Shown here: piece by piece, positions 1-9,154 of the stretch
Layout: each line of letters starts with the position of its first letter
Numbering within the stretch: the stretch's first letter is position 1
Source of the DNA: Sphingorhabdus rigui
GTDB lineage: Bacteria; Pseudomonadota; Alphaproteobacteria; Sphingomonadales; Sphingomonadaceae
DNA: 64,000 bases
Assembly (NCBI RefSeq): GCF_014196595.1
Contig: NZ_JACIEA010000001.1
Coordinates: 622,845-686,844 of the forward strand
Direction of reading: 5' to 3'
Made by a program: the position numbers and the translations under genes
The notes under the pieces: model-generated
The model's input: the letters and a program-made list of their open reading frames with translations, nothing else
What the model was told of the DNA's origin: nothing
The model's database searches: none

Positions 1-1122
1 ACTATAGTACCCCCCGCCGTTAAACCGGCGCGTCCATATTTTTCCTCCGGCCCCTGTGCGAAACCGCCAGGCTGGAGCCCCGAAAAACTTCAAACCGAAT
101 CGCTTGGCCGTTCGCATCGTGCGAAAATCGGCAAATCGCGCCTTCAACTGGCGATCGACCTGATGCGCGAAGTGCTTCAGGTGCCTGACACGCATCGCAT
201 TGGCATTGTCCCCGGTTCGGACACCGGCGCAATCGAAATGGCGATGTGGACCATGCTTGGCGCTCGCCCGGTCACGATGATGGCGTGGGAAAGCTTTGGT
301 GAGGGCTGGGTCACAGACGTCAACAAGCAGCTCAAGCTGAATGCGACAATCATGAACGCCCCATATGGCGAAATTCCTGACTTGAACGCGGTAGATTTTT
401 CCAACGACGTGGTTTTCACATGGAACGGCACCACTTCAGGTGCGCGCGTTCCAAATGGTGACTGGATTGCCGACGACCGTGAAGGGCTGACCTTCAACGA
501 TGCGACGTCGGCGGTGTTTGCCTATGATATGCCATGGGACAAGCTGGATGTCACAACGTTCAGCTGGCAAAAAGTGCTCGGCGGTGAAGGTGCGCATGGC
601 GTGCTCATTCTCGGACCGCGCGCTGTTGAACGGCTTGAAAATTACACCCCGGCATGGCCGCTTCCAAAAGTTTTCCGCTTGATGTCGAAAGGCGCACTCG
701 CCGAAGGCATTTTCAAGGGCGAGACGATTAACACGCCATCGATGCTTGCGGTGGAAGATGTGATCTTCGCGCTTGAGTGGGCGAAGACCGTTGGCGGTTT
801 GCAGGGGCTTATGGCCCGCAGCAATGCCAATGCTGCTGCGCTCGCAAAAATCGTTGAGGCACGTGACTATCTCGGTTTTCTTGCCGCTGATCCTGCTATT
901 CGGTCAACGACGTCGGTGTGCCTGACCGTTGAGGGTGCGGACGAAGCGATGATCAAGAAAATGGCGTCACTGCTTGAGGCGGAAGATGCGGCTTATGACA
1001 TCGCCGGATATCGCGATGCCCCTGCGGGCCTGCGTATTTGGTGCGGCGCCACTGTCGACACCGCAGATATTGAAGCGCTCGGCCCTTGGCTCGATTGGGC
1101 TTATCAGAAAGCCAAAGCGTAA
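1..1122 (+). CDS. serC: Phosphoserine aminotransferase, 5'-truncated by window edge
   Basis: This is a PLP enzyme that converts 3-phosphohydroxypyruvate and glutamate to phosphoserine, the second step of serine synthesis. The frame is open from base 1 and reads VKPARPYFSSGPCAKPPGW, the usual N-terminal block of alphaproteobacterial SerC, so the ATG at 163 is internal and only about ten residues are missing. The visible protein is 373 residues. The PLP-binding lysine lies in the WQKVLGGEGAHG stretch near base 570. The next gene on the same strand is serA, the preceding enzyme of the pathway, 128 bp downstream. Confidence 0.95.
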   Translation, partial: TIVPPAVKPARPYFSSGPCAKPPGWSPEKLQTESLGRSHRAKIGKSRLQLAIDLMREVLQVPDTHRIGIVPGSDTGAIEMAMWTMLGARPVTMMAWESFGEGWVTDVNKQLKLNATIMNAPYGEIPDLNAVDFSNDVVFTWNGTTSGARVPNGDWIADDREGLTFNDATSAVFAYDMPWDKLDVTTFSWQKVLGGEGAHGVLILGPRAVERLENYTPAWPLPKVFRLMSKGALAEGIFKGETINTPSMLAVEDVIFALEWAKTVGGLQGLMARSNANAAALAKIVEARDYLGFLAADPAIRSTTSVCLTVEGADEAMIKKMASLLEAEDAAYDIAGYRDAPAGLRIWCGATVDTADIEALGPWLDWAYQKAKA

Positions 1123-1135
1123 ATCCCACCCGTGC

Positions 1136-1221
1136 GATTCCCGCGAATAGGGGAATCCGTGAACGCACATGTCCGCGCAAGCCGACAGTCCAGAATATGG
1201 ATCCCCGATCAAATCGGGGAT
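1136..1221. repeat. Two short intergenic hairpins between serC and serA
   Basis: Two inverted repeats lie in the 128-bp gap. The first pairs 1136-1142 with 1151-1157 (7 bp, GATTCCC/GGGAATC). The second pairs 1201-1209 with 1213-1221 (9 bp perfect, ATCCCCGAT/ATCGGGGAT) around a CAA loop. Neither is followed by a T run, so intrinsic termination is unlikely. Stems closed by CAA loops are familiar dispersed repeats in sphingomonads (recollection). A similar one sits at 56545-56561. Confidence 0.6.
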
Positions 1222-1250
1222 GACGACAAAAGACATATAGGAATTTCAAA

Positions 1251-2834
1251 ATGACCAAACCACGCGTACTTATCTCCGACAAGATGGATCCCAACGCTGC
1301 GAAGATTTTCGCAGAACGCGGCTGTGACGTTGATGTCATTACCGACAAAAGCCCTGAAGAGCTCGCCGCCATCATCGGCGATTATGACGGCCTTGCCATT
1401 CGCAGCTCAACCAAGGTCACAAAGGCCATCCTCGACGCGGCAACCAATTTGAAGGTTATTGGCCGTGCGGGCATCGGCGTTGACAATGTGGATATCCCGA
1501 ACGCCTCGGCAAAGGGCGTTGTCGTCATGAACACGCCGTTCGGCAACTCGATCACCACCGCCGAGCATGCGATTGCATTGATGTTCGCACTGGCGCGCCA
1601 ATTGCCCGAAGCAAATGCGCAGACACAGGCTGGCCTCTGGCCGAAAAACGGCTTCATGGGCATTGAAGTCACCGGCAAGACGCTTGGCCTGATCGGCGCA
1701 GGGAACATCGGTTCCATCGTTGCAAGCCGCGCGCTTGGCCTGCGTATGAAGGTCGTTGCCTTTGACCCGTTCCTGACGGCGGAACGCGCCATTGAAATGG
1801 GCGTGGAAAAGGCGGACTTGGACACGCTGCTGGCCAAGGCTGATTTCATTACCTTGCACACGCCGCTGACCGATCAGACGCGCAACATCCTGTCCAAAGA
1901 AAATCTGGCGAAAACCAAAAAGGGTGTGCGCATCATCAACTGCGCGCGCGGCGGCTTGGTTGATGAAGCCGCGTTGAAAGAAGCGTTGGACAGCGGCCAA
2001 GTTGGCGGCGCTGCATTAGACGTGTTCGCAACCGAGCCAGCCAAGGAATCGCCATTGTTTGGGACACCAAACTTCATCTGCACACCGCATTTGGGTGCAT
2101 CAACCAACGAAGCACAGGTTAATGTTGCGCTGCAAGTTGCGGAACAGATGGCAGATTATCTCGTCAATGGCGGCGTGACCAATGCGCTCAACATGCCCAG
2201 CCTGTCAGCCGAAGAAGCGCCCAAGTTAAAGCCATATATGACCTTGGCGCAAAAGCTGGGTTCGCTGGTTGGCCAGCTTGCGCATGACAATCTCGATAAT
2301 ATCGCGATTGAGGTTGAGGGCGCTGCAGCTGAATTGAATATCAAGCCCATTACCGCCGCTGTGCTTTCCGGTTTCATGCGGCGGTTCTCGGACGCGGTGA
2401 ACATGGTCAACGCGCCGTTTTTGGCAAAAGAGCGCGGATTTGATATCCGTGAAGTCCGCCATGACAAGGCTGGTGCATATCACACATTGGTGCGTGTCAC
2501 GGTGAACACCGCGCAAGGCCCACGTTCGGTTGCAGGCACATTGTTCGCCAACAGCGAAGCGCGGCTTGTCGAGATTTTCGGCATCAGCCTTGAAGCTGAG
2601 CTCGAAGGCAGCATGCTCTACATCGTCAACGAAGATGCACCGGGCTTCATTGGCCGTGTCGGTACGGCATTGGGTGAAGCTGGCTTGAATATCGGCACGT
2701 TCCATTTGGGTCGCCGCAGTGCAGGTGGCGAGGCGGTTCTTTTGTTGTCGATGGATGCCGCTATTCCAGAGGCTGTTCTTAAGCAGTTGGCTTCGCTTCC
2801 GGGCGTAAAGACAGTAAAGGCGCTTAAGTTCTAA
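1251..2834 (+). CDS. serA: D-3-phosphoglycerate dehydrogenase
   Basis: NAD-dependent oxidation of 3-phosphoglycerate to 3-phosphohydroxypyruvate, the entry step of serine synthesis. The protein is 527 residues, the long (type 1) form. It has an N-terminal substrate domain, a Rossmann segment with the motif GLIGAGNIGSIV, catalytic-type motifs NCARGG and TPHLGAST, an intervening domain, and a C-terminal ACT domain (YIVNEDAPGFIGRVGTAL region) that usually mediates serine feedback. The start ATG has AGGA eight bases upstream. It follows serC, so both enzymes that lead to phosphoserine are adjacent. Confidence 0.97.
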   Translation: MTKPRVLISDKMDPNAAKIFAERGCDVDVITDKSPEELAAIIGDYDGLAIRSSTKVTKAILDAATNLKVIGRAGIGVDNVDIPNASAKGVVVMNTPFGNSITTAEHAIALMFALARQLPEANAQTQAGLWPKNGFMGIEVTGKTLGLIGAGNIGSIVASRALGLRMKVVAFDPFLTAERAIEMGVEKADLDTLLAKADFITLHTPLTDQTRNILSKENLAKTKKGVRIINCARGGLVDEAALKEALDSGQVGGAALDVFATEPAKESPLFGTPNFICTPHLGASTNEAQVNVALQVAEQMADYLVNGGVTNALNMPSLSAEEAPKLKPYMTLAQKLGSLVGQLAHDNLDNIAIEVEGAAAELNIKPITAAVLSGFMRRFSDAVNMVNAPFLAKERGFDIREVRHDKAGAYHTLVRVTVNTAQGPRSVAGTLFANSEARLVEIFGISLEAELEGSMLYIVNEDAPGFIGRVGTALGEAGLNIGTFHLGRRSAGGEAVLLLSMDAAIPEAVLKQLASLPGVKTVKALKF

Positions 2835-2875
2835 GCGGGGCTTCCCCACGAGAACTTTTCGCGTAAAGAACGCGC

Positions 2876-3988
2876 ATGAAGATTCCGCCCGACTTGCTGC
2901 CTGAAGGCTTCCGCGACCGACTTCCTCCCCAAGCGGAGGTTGCGGCGCGGGTGTCGCGTGCCATGATCGATGTGCTGACAAGCTATGGCTATGCCAGAGT
3001 AGCGCCAGCCATCGCCGAATTTGAAAGCGCGCTTGCCGAACGCAGTGGCGGCGCGGCGCGGAATCAGCATTTGCGTTTTACCGACCCTGTTTCCGGACAC
3101 ACGCTGGCATTACGTGGCGATATAACCGTTCAGGTCGGGCGCATTGCGACAACGCGGATGCAGGAATCCCCTCGGCCGCTGCGCTTGTGCTATCACGGTC
3201 AGGTTCTGCGCCTGAAGGCAAAGCAGCTGCGACCCGAGCGTGAATTGACGCAGCTTGGCGCAGAATTGATCGGCAATGACAGCGTTGCTGCGGCGTGCGA
3301 AATTGTCGGCGTCGCCATCGATGCGCTGGAGGCAGCGGGCGTTAAAGACATCACAATCGATTTTACGCTCCCTGATTTGGTCGAACGGCTTGCTGAAAAG
3401 GCGCTGCCTTTGGCCCCCGATAAAATCGATGCTGTCCGTTCCGAACTCGATATGAAGGATGCTGGCGGCCTGAGCGTGTTGGGCGCGGATGCCTATCTGC
3501 CATTGCTTGCGGCTACGGGACCGTTTGACGCGGCCGTTGAAAAACTGCGCGCGATTGATGCTGGCGGCGCACTTGCGTCGCGAATTCAAGCGCTTGAAAG
3601 CATTGCCGCGACGGTCGCGGGTCGTGCCAATGTGACGCTTGATCCCACCGAACGGCATGGCTTTGAATATCAAAGCTGGTTCGGTTTCACGATCTTCGCC
3701 AAAGGCTATAGCGCCGCGCTCGGTCGTGGTGGCACTTATTATATCGACCGCGCGGATGGCCCGTCTGAAGCCGCAACTGGATTTTCTTTGTATCCAGATC
3801 CGTTGATTGACTTGGCCGAAGAAAGCAATGTGCAGCGCCTTTTCCTGCCGCTCGGTACCGATGCTGCGACCGGTGCAAAATTGCGCAGCGAAGGTTGGGT
3901 TACCGTTGCTGCGTTGGACGAGAATGACAGCGCCGCCGTGCTGGGCTGCACCCATATATGGATCAACGGGCAGGCGGTTACAGTCTGA
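2876..3988 (+). CDS. hisZ: ATP phosphoribosyltransferase regulatory subunit
   Basis: A HisRS-like protein of 370 residues without aminoacylation function. In the family it assembles with the short HisG catalytic subunit to make and regulate ATP phosphoribosyltransferase, the first step of histidine synthesis. The class II synthetase-like core is seen in LRGDITVQVGRI (motif 2 region), LRLCYHGQVLR and, near the C terminus, GFTIFAKG followed by LGRGGTYY (motif 3 region). The short length and the absence of an anticodon-binding domain favour HisZ over HisS. It lies 41 bp after serA and 138 bp before purA. No hisG is in the window. Confidence 0.92.
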   Translation: MKIPPDLLPEGFRDRLPPQAEVAARVSRAMIDVLTSYGYARVAPAIAEFESALAERSGGAARNQHLRFTDPVSGHTLALRGDITVQVGRIATTRMQESPRPLRLCYHGQVLRLKAKQLRPERELTQLGAELIGNDSVAAACEIVGVAIDALEAAGVKDITIDFTLPDLVERLAEKALPLAPDKIDAVRSELDMKDAGGLSVLGADAYLPLLAATGPFDAAVEKLRAIDAGGALASRIQALESIAATVAGRANVTLDPTERHGFEYQSWFGFTIFAKGYSAALGRGGTYYIDRADGPSEAATGFSLYPDPLIDLAEESNVQRLFLPLGTDAATGAKLRSEGWVTVAALDENDSAAVLGCTHIWINGQAVTV

Positions 3989-4126
3989 AATCGTCCATCA
4001 CGTTGCTTTAGGGTGGACGCAGCGCCATCATAATCATAACGGAGCACATGGCGAATCCCTTCGCAGGAAAAAGCTCCTGCGCAGAAAAAGGCCCCAGAGC
4101 TATCTGGCTTTGACAGGGAATATCTG

Positions 4127-5416
4127 ATGGCAAATGTAACCGTAATTGGCGCTCAGTGGGGCGACGAGGGAAAAGGTAAGATTGTCGACTGGTTGGCGGA
4201 ACGCGCCGACGCAGTGGTCCGGTTTCAGGGCGGACATAATGCGGGCCACACGTTGGTGGTTGGCGAAAATATATATAAATTGTCGCTGCTGCCGTCGGGT
4301 ATCGTAACGGGCACGCTGTCGATTATCGGCAATGGCGTTGTTCTGGACCCATGGGCGTTGCGCGACGAAATGACGAAGCTGCGTGGGCAGGGCGTTTCGA
4401 TTACCACTGAAAACTTCGCACTTGCCGACAATTGCGCGCTGATTTTGCCTATCCATCGTGACTTGGATGGCTTGCGTGAAGCCGCCGCCGGTTCGGGCAA
4501 GATCGGCACGACGGGCCGCGGTATTGGCCCTGCTTATGAAGATAAGGTCGGCCGCCGCGCCATTCGCGTTTGCGACCTTGCGCATTTGGATGCGCTTGAT
4601 GCGCAATTGGACCGTTTGTGCGCGCACCATGATGCGCTGCGCGCCGGTTTTGGCGAACCGCCGGTAGACCGTGCTCGTTTGATCGCTGACCTGAAGGAAA
4701 TTGCGCCATTCGTTCTCGAATATGCGCAGCCAGTGTGGAAACGGTTGAACCAAGTGCGCAAGGCAGGCGCGCGGATATTGTTCGAAGGCGCGCAGGGCGT
4801 TTTGCTGGATGTCGACCATGGCACCTATCCATTTGTGACATCGTCAAACACGGTTTCGGGCACTGCGGCGGCTGGCTCTGGTCTTGGACCAAGTGCCGCC
4901 GGTTTTGTCCTTGGTATTGTGAAGGCATATACCACGCGCGTTGGTTCGGGGCCTTTCCCCACCGAGTTGGAAGATGAAACGGGCCAGCGGCTGGGCGAAC
5001 GTGGTCATGAATTTGGAACCGTGACCGGCAGAAAGCGCCGTTGCGGTTGGTTCGATGCGGTAATCGTGCGTCAAAGCTGTGCGGTGTCGGGTGTCACGGG
5101 AATTGCGCTGACGAAATTGGATGTCTTGGACGGTTTCGACACGATCAAAATCTGCACGGGCTACCGCCTGAACGGCAAGGTATATGATTATCTGCCCGCG
5201 CACGCCGCCGAGCAGGCCGCAGTCGAGCCGATTTACGAAGAAATGCCCGGTTGGCAGGAAACGACCGCTGGCGCGCGCAGCTGGGCCGACCTTCCTGCAC
5301 AGGCGATTAAATATATCACCCGCGTTCAGGAACTGATCGAAACGCCCGTTGCCTTGGTATCGACATCTCCGCAGCGCGAAGACACGATTTTGGTCCGTGA
5401 CCCGTTTGCGGATTAG
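4127..5416 (+). CDS. purA: Adenylosuccinate synthetase
   Basis: GTP-dependent condensation of IMP and aspartate to adenylosuccinate, the first committed step to AMP. The 429-residue length is normal. Family motifs are plain: the N-terminal [12 protein letters not shown]-loop-like segment, [22 protein letters not shown], and [22 protein letters not shown]. The stop codon TAG (5414-5416) interlocks with the stop of the opposing MFS gene. A small possible hairpin (4063-4068 with 4075-4080) lies in the leader, with no proven role. Confidence 0.97.
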   Translation: MANVTVIGAQWGDEGKGKIVDWLAERADAVVRFQGGHNAGHTLVVGENIYKLSLLPSGIVTGTLSIIGNGVVLDPWALRDEMTKLRGQGVSITTENFALADNCALILPIHRDLDGLREAAAGSGKIGTTGRGIGPAYEDKVGRRAIRVCDLAHLDALDAQLDRLCAHHDALRAGFGEPPVDRARLIADLKEIAPFVLEYAQPVWKRLNQVRKAGARILFEGAQGVLLDVDHGTYPFVTSSNTVSGTAAAGSGLGPSAAGFVLGIVKAYTTRVGSGPFPTELEDETGQRLGERGHEFGTVTGRKRRCGWFDAVIVRQSCAVSGVTGIALTKLDVLDGFDTIKICTGYRLNGKVYDYLPAHAAEQAAVEPIYEEMPGWQETTAGARSWADLPAQAIKYITRVQELIETPVALVSTSPQREDTILVRDPFAD

Positions 5417-6717
5417 CCGCTTTTCAGCTCTGCGTTCAGCCGCAAGCTAGCGCGCCAGAAGAAGAAGGCGGGGATCAGTCCAAGCCACGCTGCGCCATAC
5501 AGCACCCAACGGACGCTTTCGCCGCCCGCCATGGGTTGCAGCCAATCGGACAGCATACCGAACAACAATGGGCCCATTCCAAGCCCGATGAGATTTTGTC
5601 CAAAGACGACAAGCGATGCGGCAATGGCGCGCGCCTCTGGCCGGACAAGGCCTTGGACGCATCCATAAGCAGGGCCGTAATAAGCCGAGTTCAATATGGT
5701 CGGCAGAATGAGCAGAGCGACGGCAATCCGCCAATCTTCGGCCCAATAGCCGGCAAATAAAATTGGTGCAGCAATCGCCATACCGATGGCAGGCAGTGTC
5801 AAAATATGCCGCTTGTCACGCTTACCAAAAACATCGGCCATTTTCCCGCCAAGCCATGTGCCGATGATGCCGGAAATGCCAAGCGCGACCGCCATGGCAA
5901 GCCCCGCCTCGGTCGTTGATAGGCCGTGCGACCGGATGAAGAAGCTGATCGTCCACAGACCCTTGCCATAGCTGAGGAAGGCGGTGAACGATGCGGCGAT
6001 GAAGACATACAGATATGCCTTGGACGCAAACACTTCACGCACAGCATCTCTAATCGACAGTTTTGCCTTCACGGGTGATTCTGCGGTGTTGAAATGCGCG
6101 CTATCTGCGCAGCGCCGTGGATCGCGGATGAGCAATGGCAGTAGAAACGCCAGCAATATCCCTGGCGTACCAACCAGCATCAGCGCAATGCGCCAGCCAT
6201 ATTGGTCGTTGACGACCCCGCCAATGATGAGGCCAAGCAGTCCACCAATTGGGATACCAAGTCCGAAAAAGGCAATGGCCGAAGACCGTTTTTCGGGTGG
6301 CACGCTATCTGCGATCAGCGAGTGCGCAGCAGGCGTGCATCCAGCTTCGCCGACACCCACGCCAATACGCGCAAGCGCAAGTTGAACGAAGTTTTGGGCA
6401 ACCCCGCATATCGCGGTCATAGCGGACCACACCGCGAGGCAAATAGAGATGAGCCACACTCGGTTGGTCTTTGCATTATCCGCATAGCGAGCGATTGGTA
6501 TGCCGAGCACGGCATAAAAAACCGCAAAAGCAGGGCCAGCGAGCAAACCGAGCTGCGTATCACTCAGCCCAAGCTCGCCCTTGATAGGTTCGGCTAGAAT
6601 ATTGACAATCTGGCGATCTAAAAAATTCAGAATGTATACGAGCAGAAGCGCGAACAGCATTATCTTGGGGTTGGTGATCGCCAACCCACCGCTGCGCACA
6701 GCCGTTCGATCATTCAT
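5413..6717 (-). CDS. MFS transporter, spinster-like
   Basis: A 434-residue major facilitator superfamily membrane protein with about twelve hydrophobic segments. The N-terminal half contains [17 protein letters not shown] and [13 protein letters not shown] (the loop 2-3 region), then [17 protein letters not shown]. This combination is typical of spinster-like MFS proteins found widely in sphingomonads, whose substrates are mostly unknown. The ATG has AAGGAG about seven bases upstream. It diverges from the methyltransferase gene at 6892, and the shared gap holds an array of ATTGT half-sites. Its substrate cannot be told from sequence. Confidence 0.85.
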   Translation of the reverse strand: MNDRTAVRSGGLAITNPKIMLFALLLVYILNFLDRQIVNILAEPIKGELGLSDTQLGLLAGPAFAVFYAVLGIPIARYADNAKTNRVWLISICLAVWSAMTAICGVAQNFVQLALARIGVGVGEAGCTPAAHSLIADSVPPEKRSSAIAFFGLGIPIGGLLGLIIGGVVNDQYGWRIALMLVGTPGILLAFLLPLLIRDPRRCADSAHFNTAESPVKAKLSIRDAVREVFASKAYLYVFIAASFTAFLSYGKGLWTISFFIRSHGLSTTEAGLAMAVALGISGIIGTWLGGKMADVFGKRDKRHILTLPAIGMAIAAPILFAGYWAEDWRIAVALLILPTILNSAYYGPAYGCVQGLVRPEARAIAASLVVFGQNLIGLGMGPLLFGMLSDWLQPMAGGESVRWVLYGAAWLGLIPAFFFWRASLRLNAELKSG

Positions 6718-6759
6718 TCCGTTTCTCCTTCTCCGATGCGCAGTTATTCAACTATTTTC

Positions 6760-6806
6760 GAGATTGTAAAGCATCCGTGAAACAATGATTTTGACAATCG
6801 ATTGTC
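6760..6806. promoter_or_regulatory. Candidate operator array of ATTGT/ACAAT half-sites
   Basis: The gap between the divergent MFS and methyltransferase genes contains the perfect 14-bp palindrome GACAATCGATTGTC at 6793-6806. Two more half-sites, ATTGT and ACAAT, lie just on the MFS side. This is a plausible operator for a MarR-, TetR- or LacI-type regulator controlling one or both genes. No regulator gene lies next to it. Function is inferred. Confidence 0.45.
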
Positions 6807-6891
6807 CCAACATCGCAAAGGGTGCGGAAAATCGGGCAGTCTGAAAAATGCGTGATTGACTGTTGGCGGCACAGCGTCATTGGAGGACCAT

Positions 6892-7629
6892 ATGACCACG
6901 CGTGAAACCACGGCTTTCTTGCCACTCGACGATATTGATCTCACATTGTCGTTGAGCGACCGGGTCATGGTAATGGCTTATGGCGCCATCCAATGGCCAT
7001 GGTTGCTACGCAGCCTCGATGGTGGCCGTAAAAAGGATAAGGCGAAACTGCTCGCGTATCTCGATTTACCGCAGGATGCGTTGCCCAATTTGGGCAGCTG
7101 GAAAGCAGATACGCATTTTTTGTGGCACATCGTTTCTGCAATCGAAGAAATGCGCCCGCAACAGGTGGTTGAGTTGGGCTGCGGGGCATCGACTTTTGTC
7201 GCGGCGCGGGCATTGCAGTTATTTGGTGGCGGAAAAATCGTCAGCTTTGATCAGCACGGGGAATTTGCGTCGACGACGCAAGCCTGGATCCGTGACAACA
7301 ATATGGATGTCGACATCCGCCATGCACCATTAGGGCCGCCACCGGCCGGCTGGCCGGGCCACTGGTATCAACTGAGCGAGGTACCGGCGGAAATCGATCT
7401 GCTGATCGTCGATGGGCCGCCATGGGCCATTCATCCGCATGTGCGCGGTGCCGCGGCAAGCCTATTTCCGCATTTGCGGCCCGGTGGCCGTGTGCTGCTC
7501 GATGATGCTGCGCGCCCCGGCGAGCGTGTCGTCGCCCGCCGGTGGCGCAAAGAGCATCATAATATGGACTTCACGCTCGACAGCAAAGGCGCGAAAGGCA
7601 CCTTGCTGGGGCACAAGCACCCCGCTTAA
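6892..7629 (+). CDS. Class I SAM-dependent methyltransferase-like protein
   Basis: About 245 residues. The Rossmann SAM-binding motif VVELGCGAST is followed by KIVSFDQHG (acidic residue at the end of strand 2) and the DLLIVDGPPW segment, a pattern like the methyltransferase family 24 fold. I chose the ATG at 6892 because GGAGG lies five to six bases upstream; an in-frame ATG at 6856 has no such site. The substrate is unknown. The stop TAA interlocks with the opposing symporter stop at 7626-7628. Confidence 0.8.
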   Translation: MTTRETTAFLPLDDIDLTLSLSDRVMVMAYGAIQWPWLLRSLDGGRKKDKAKLLAYLDLPQDALPNLGSWKADTHFLWHIVSAIEEMRPQQVVELGCGASTFVAARALQLFGGGKIVSFDQHGEFASTTQAWIRDNNMDVDIRHAPLGPPPAGWPGHWYQLSEVPAEIDLLIVDGPPWAIHPHVRGAAASLFPHLRPGGRVLLDDAARPGERVVARRWRKEHHNMDFTLDSKGAKGTLLGHKHPA

Positions 7630-8969
7630 AGCTTCGTTTTTCGCTTGTCAGTCACCATGTCGCTGGCAAGGTCCAGCCCGGCTTTGCCATGCGCTGCCGT
7701 GTGCGCAGGCGCATGCAATGGCTCGACGAACTCGGGTTCTTCGACCTCAAGCATGCCTTCCCATTTGGTAATGACGGACGTTGCCACGGCGTTACCCACG
7801 ACGTTGGTCGCGGTCCTGCCCATGTCGAGGAACTGGTCTATCGCGAGGATTAGCGCGACACCTTCAACAGGCAAGTCAAACATCGCCAGCGTACCGGTAA
7901 TGACCACCAACGATGCGCGGGGCACTGCGGCTACGCCCTTCGAAGAAATCATCAGCGTCAGCAGGATCAGGATCTGCGTTCCGATGGGCAAATCGATACC
8001 ATAAGCTTGCGCGATGAAGATGGTGGCGAAGCTCATATACATCATCGAACCATCAAGGTTGAAGCTGTAGCCCAATGGCAGCATGAAGCCCGAGATCCGG
8101 CGCGGGACGCCGAAACGATCAAGCTGTTCAAACAATTTCGGCAATGCCGCTTCGCTAGACGCGGTCGAGAATGCGATGAGCATCGGTTCGCGGATGTAAC
8201 GAATGAGCGTCCAAATGCGTCGGCCAAGGAAAATCGCACCAAGCGACAAAAGGATCGTCCACAACAATGCGAGCGACAGATAGAATTCCCCCACGAGCTC
8301 AAGATAGGTCAGCAAAATCGCTAGGCCGCTCTTGGAAACCACGGCAGCCAGTGCGCCAAACACCGCAACCGGCGCATAACGCATCACATAATGTGTGATT
8401 TGCAGCATCATTTCGGCAAGGGCTTCAGCACCACGAACGAGCGGCGCACCTTTTTCGCCCAGAGCAGACAATGCGATACCAGCGAACAATGCGAACACCA
8501 AAATCTGCAAAATATTGTTCGTCGCCATCGCTTCGAACGCATTTTTTGGGAAAATCGAGAGGATGAAATCCCAGAAGTCGAGCTTCTTGACCTCGCCAAT
8601 CGTGGCGGCGGCATTGGTGATGGTATCGACCGGCGCACCAATACCTGGCTGGAGCAGGTTGACCATCAACAGTCCAAGGCCAATCGAGATGAAGCTGGCG
8701 ACGATAAACCACGAGATTGCCCGGAAACCGATTCTGCCCAGCGCACTGCTATCACCCATATGGGCAATGCCGACGACGATGGTCGACAGGATCAGCGGCG
8801 CGACCAAAAGCTTGATGAGATTAAGGAAAATATCGGAAAGCAGTTTGAACGTCTTGGAGAGATATTCGAACTGCACACTGTCTTGCGCGAAACTGACATG
8901 GACCGTGTAACCCACGGCTACGCCGAGGATCATCCCCACCAAAATCCACAATGTTAGTCGCTTGTCCAC
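7626..8969 (-). CDS. Dicarboxylate/amino acid:cation symporter (DAACS family)
   Basis: A 447-residue inner-membrane transporter of the DctA/GltP family, which imports C4-dicarboxylates or glutamate/aspartate with Na+ or H+. The serine-rich hairpin FSTASSEAALPKLF, the transmembrane motif GYSFNLDGSMMYM and the second hairpin SSKGVAAVPRASLVV are all present. It starts at GTG, with GGGAGG six bases upstream. It diverges from the NAD-glutamate dehydrogenase gene, which fits import of glutamate or succinate feeding the TCA cycle. The exact substrate is not determined. Confidence 0.92.
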   Translation of the reverse strand: MDKRLTLWILVGMILGVAVGYTVHVSFAQDSVQFEYLSKTFKLLSDIFLNLIKLLVAPLILSTIVVGIAHMGDSSALGRIGFRAISWFIVASFISIGLGLLMVNLLQPGIGAPVDTITNAAATIGEVKKLDFWDFILSIFPKNAFEAMATNNILQILVFALFAGIALSALGEKGAPLVRGAEALAEMMLQITHYVMRYAPVAVFGALAAVVSKSGLAILLTYLELVGEFYLSLALLWTILLSLGAIFLGRRIWTLIRYIREPMLIAFSTASSEAALPKLFEQLDRFGVPRRISGFMLPLGYSFNLDGSMMYMSFATIFIAQAYGIDLPIGTQILILLTLMISSKGVAAVPRASLVVITGTLAMFDLPVEGVALILAIDQFLDMGRTATNVVGNAVATSVITKWEGMLEVEEPEFVEPLHAPAHTAAHGKAGLDLASDMVTDKRKTKL

Positions 8970-9077
8970 GCAAAACCTCCCATATTTTTAACTTTTGCCG
9001 ACGCTACACAGGAGTAATGTCTGTCGCAACAAGTTACAAACGTGACTTGTTTAAGCTCTCGAAGGGCGTCATAAGCT

Positions 9078-9094
9078 TTGTAATAAAATTACAA
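9078..9094. promoter_or_regulatory. Palindromic candidate operator upstream of gdh
   Basis: A perfect inverted repeat TTGTAAT-AAA-ATTACAA lies 61 bases before the chosen start of NAD-glutamate dehydrogenase, in the gap shared with the divergent symporter. A related GTTACAA half-site occurs some 45 bases earlier. It is a plausible binding site for a local regulator. Function is inferred. Confidence 0.45.
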
Positions 9095-9154
9095 CGTATT
9101 TTGTCGTTGGACATGGCACTTAACCAAATGCTTGCGGGCTCAGGAGATGATTTC

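Noticed and set aside
8391-8957. Long plus-strand ORF antisense to the dicarboxylate symporter
   Set aside because: It mirrors the symporter coding frame, has a charged unnatural composition and no ribosome site; the minus-strand protein has full family motifs.
8951-9154. Upstream extension of the glutamate dehydrogenase frame as coding sequence
   Set aside because: It overlaps the symporter start, runs through a palindrome and lacks family similarity, while the ATG at 9155 has a good ribosome site.
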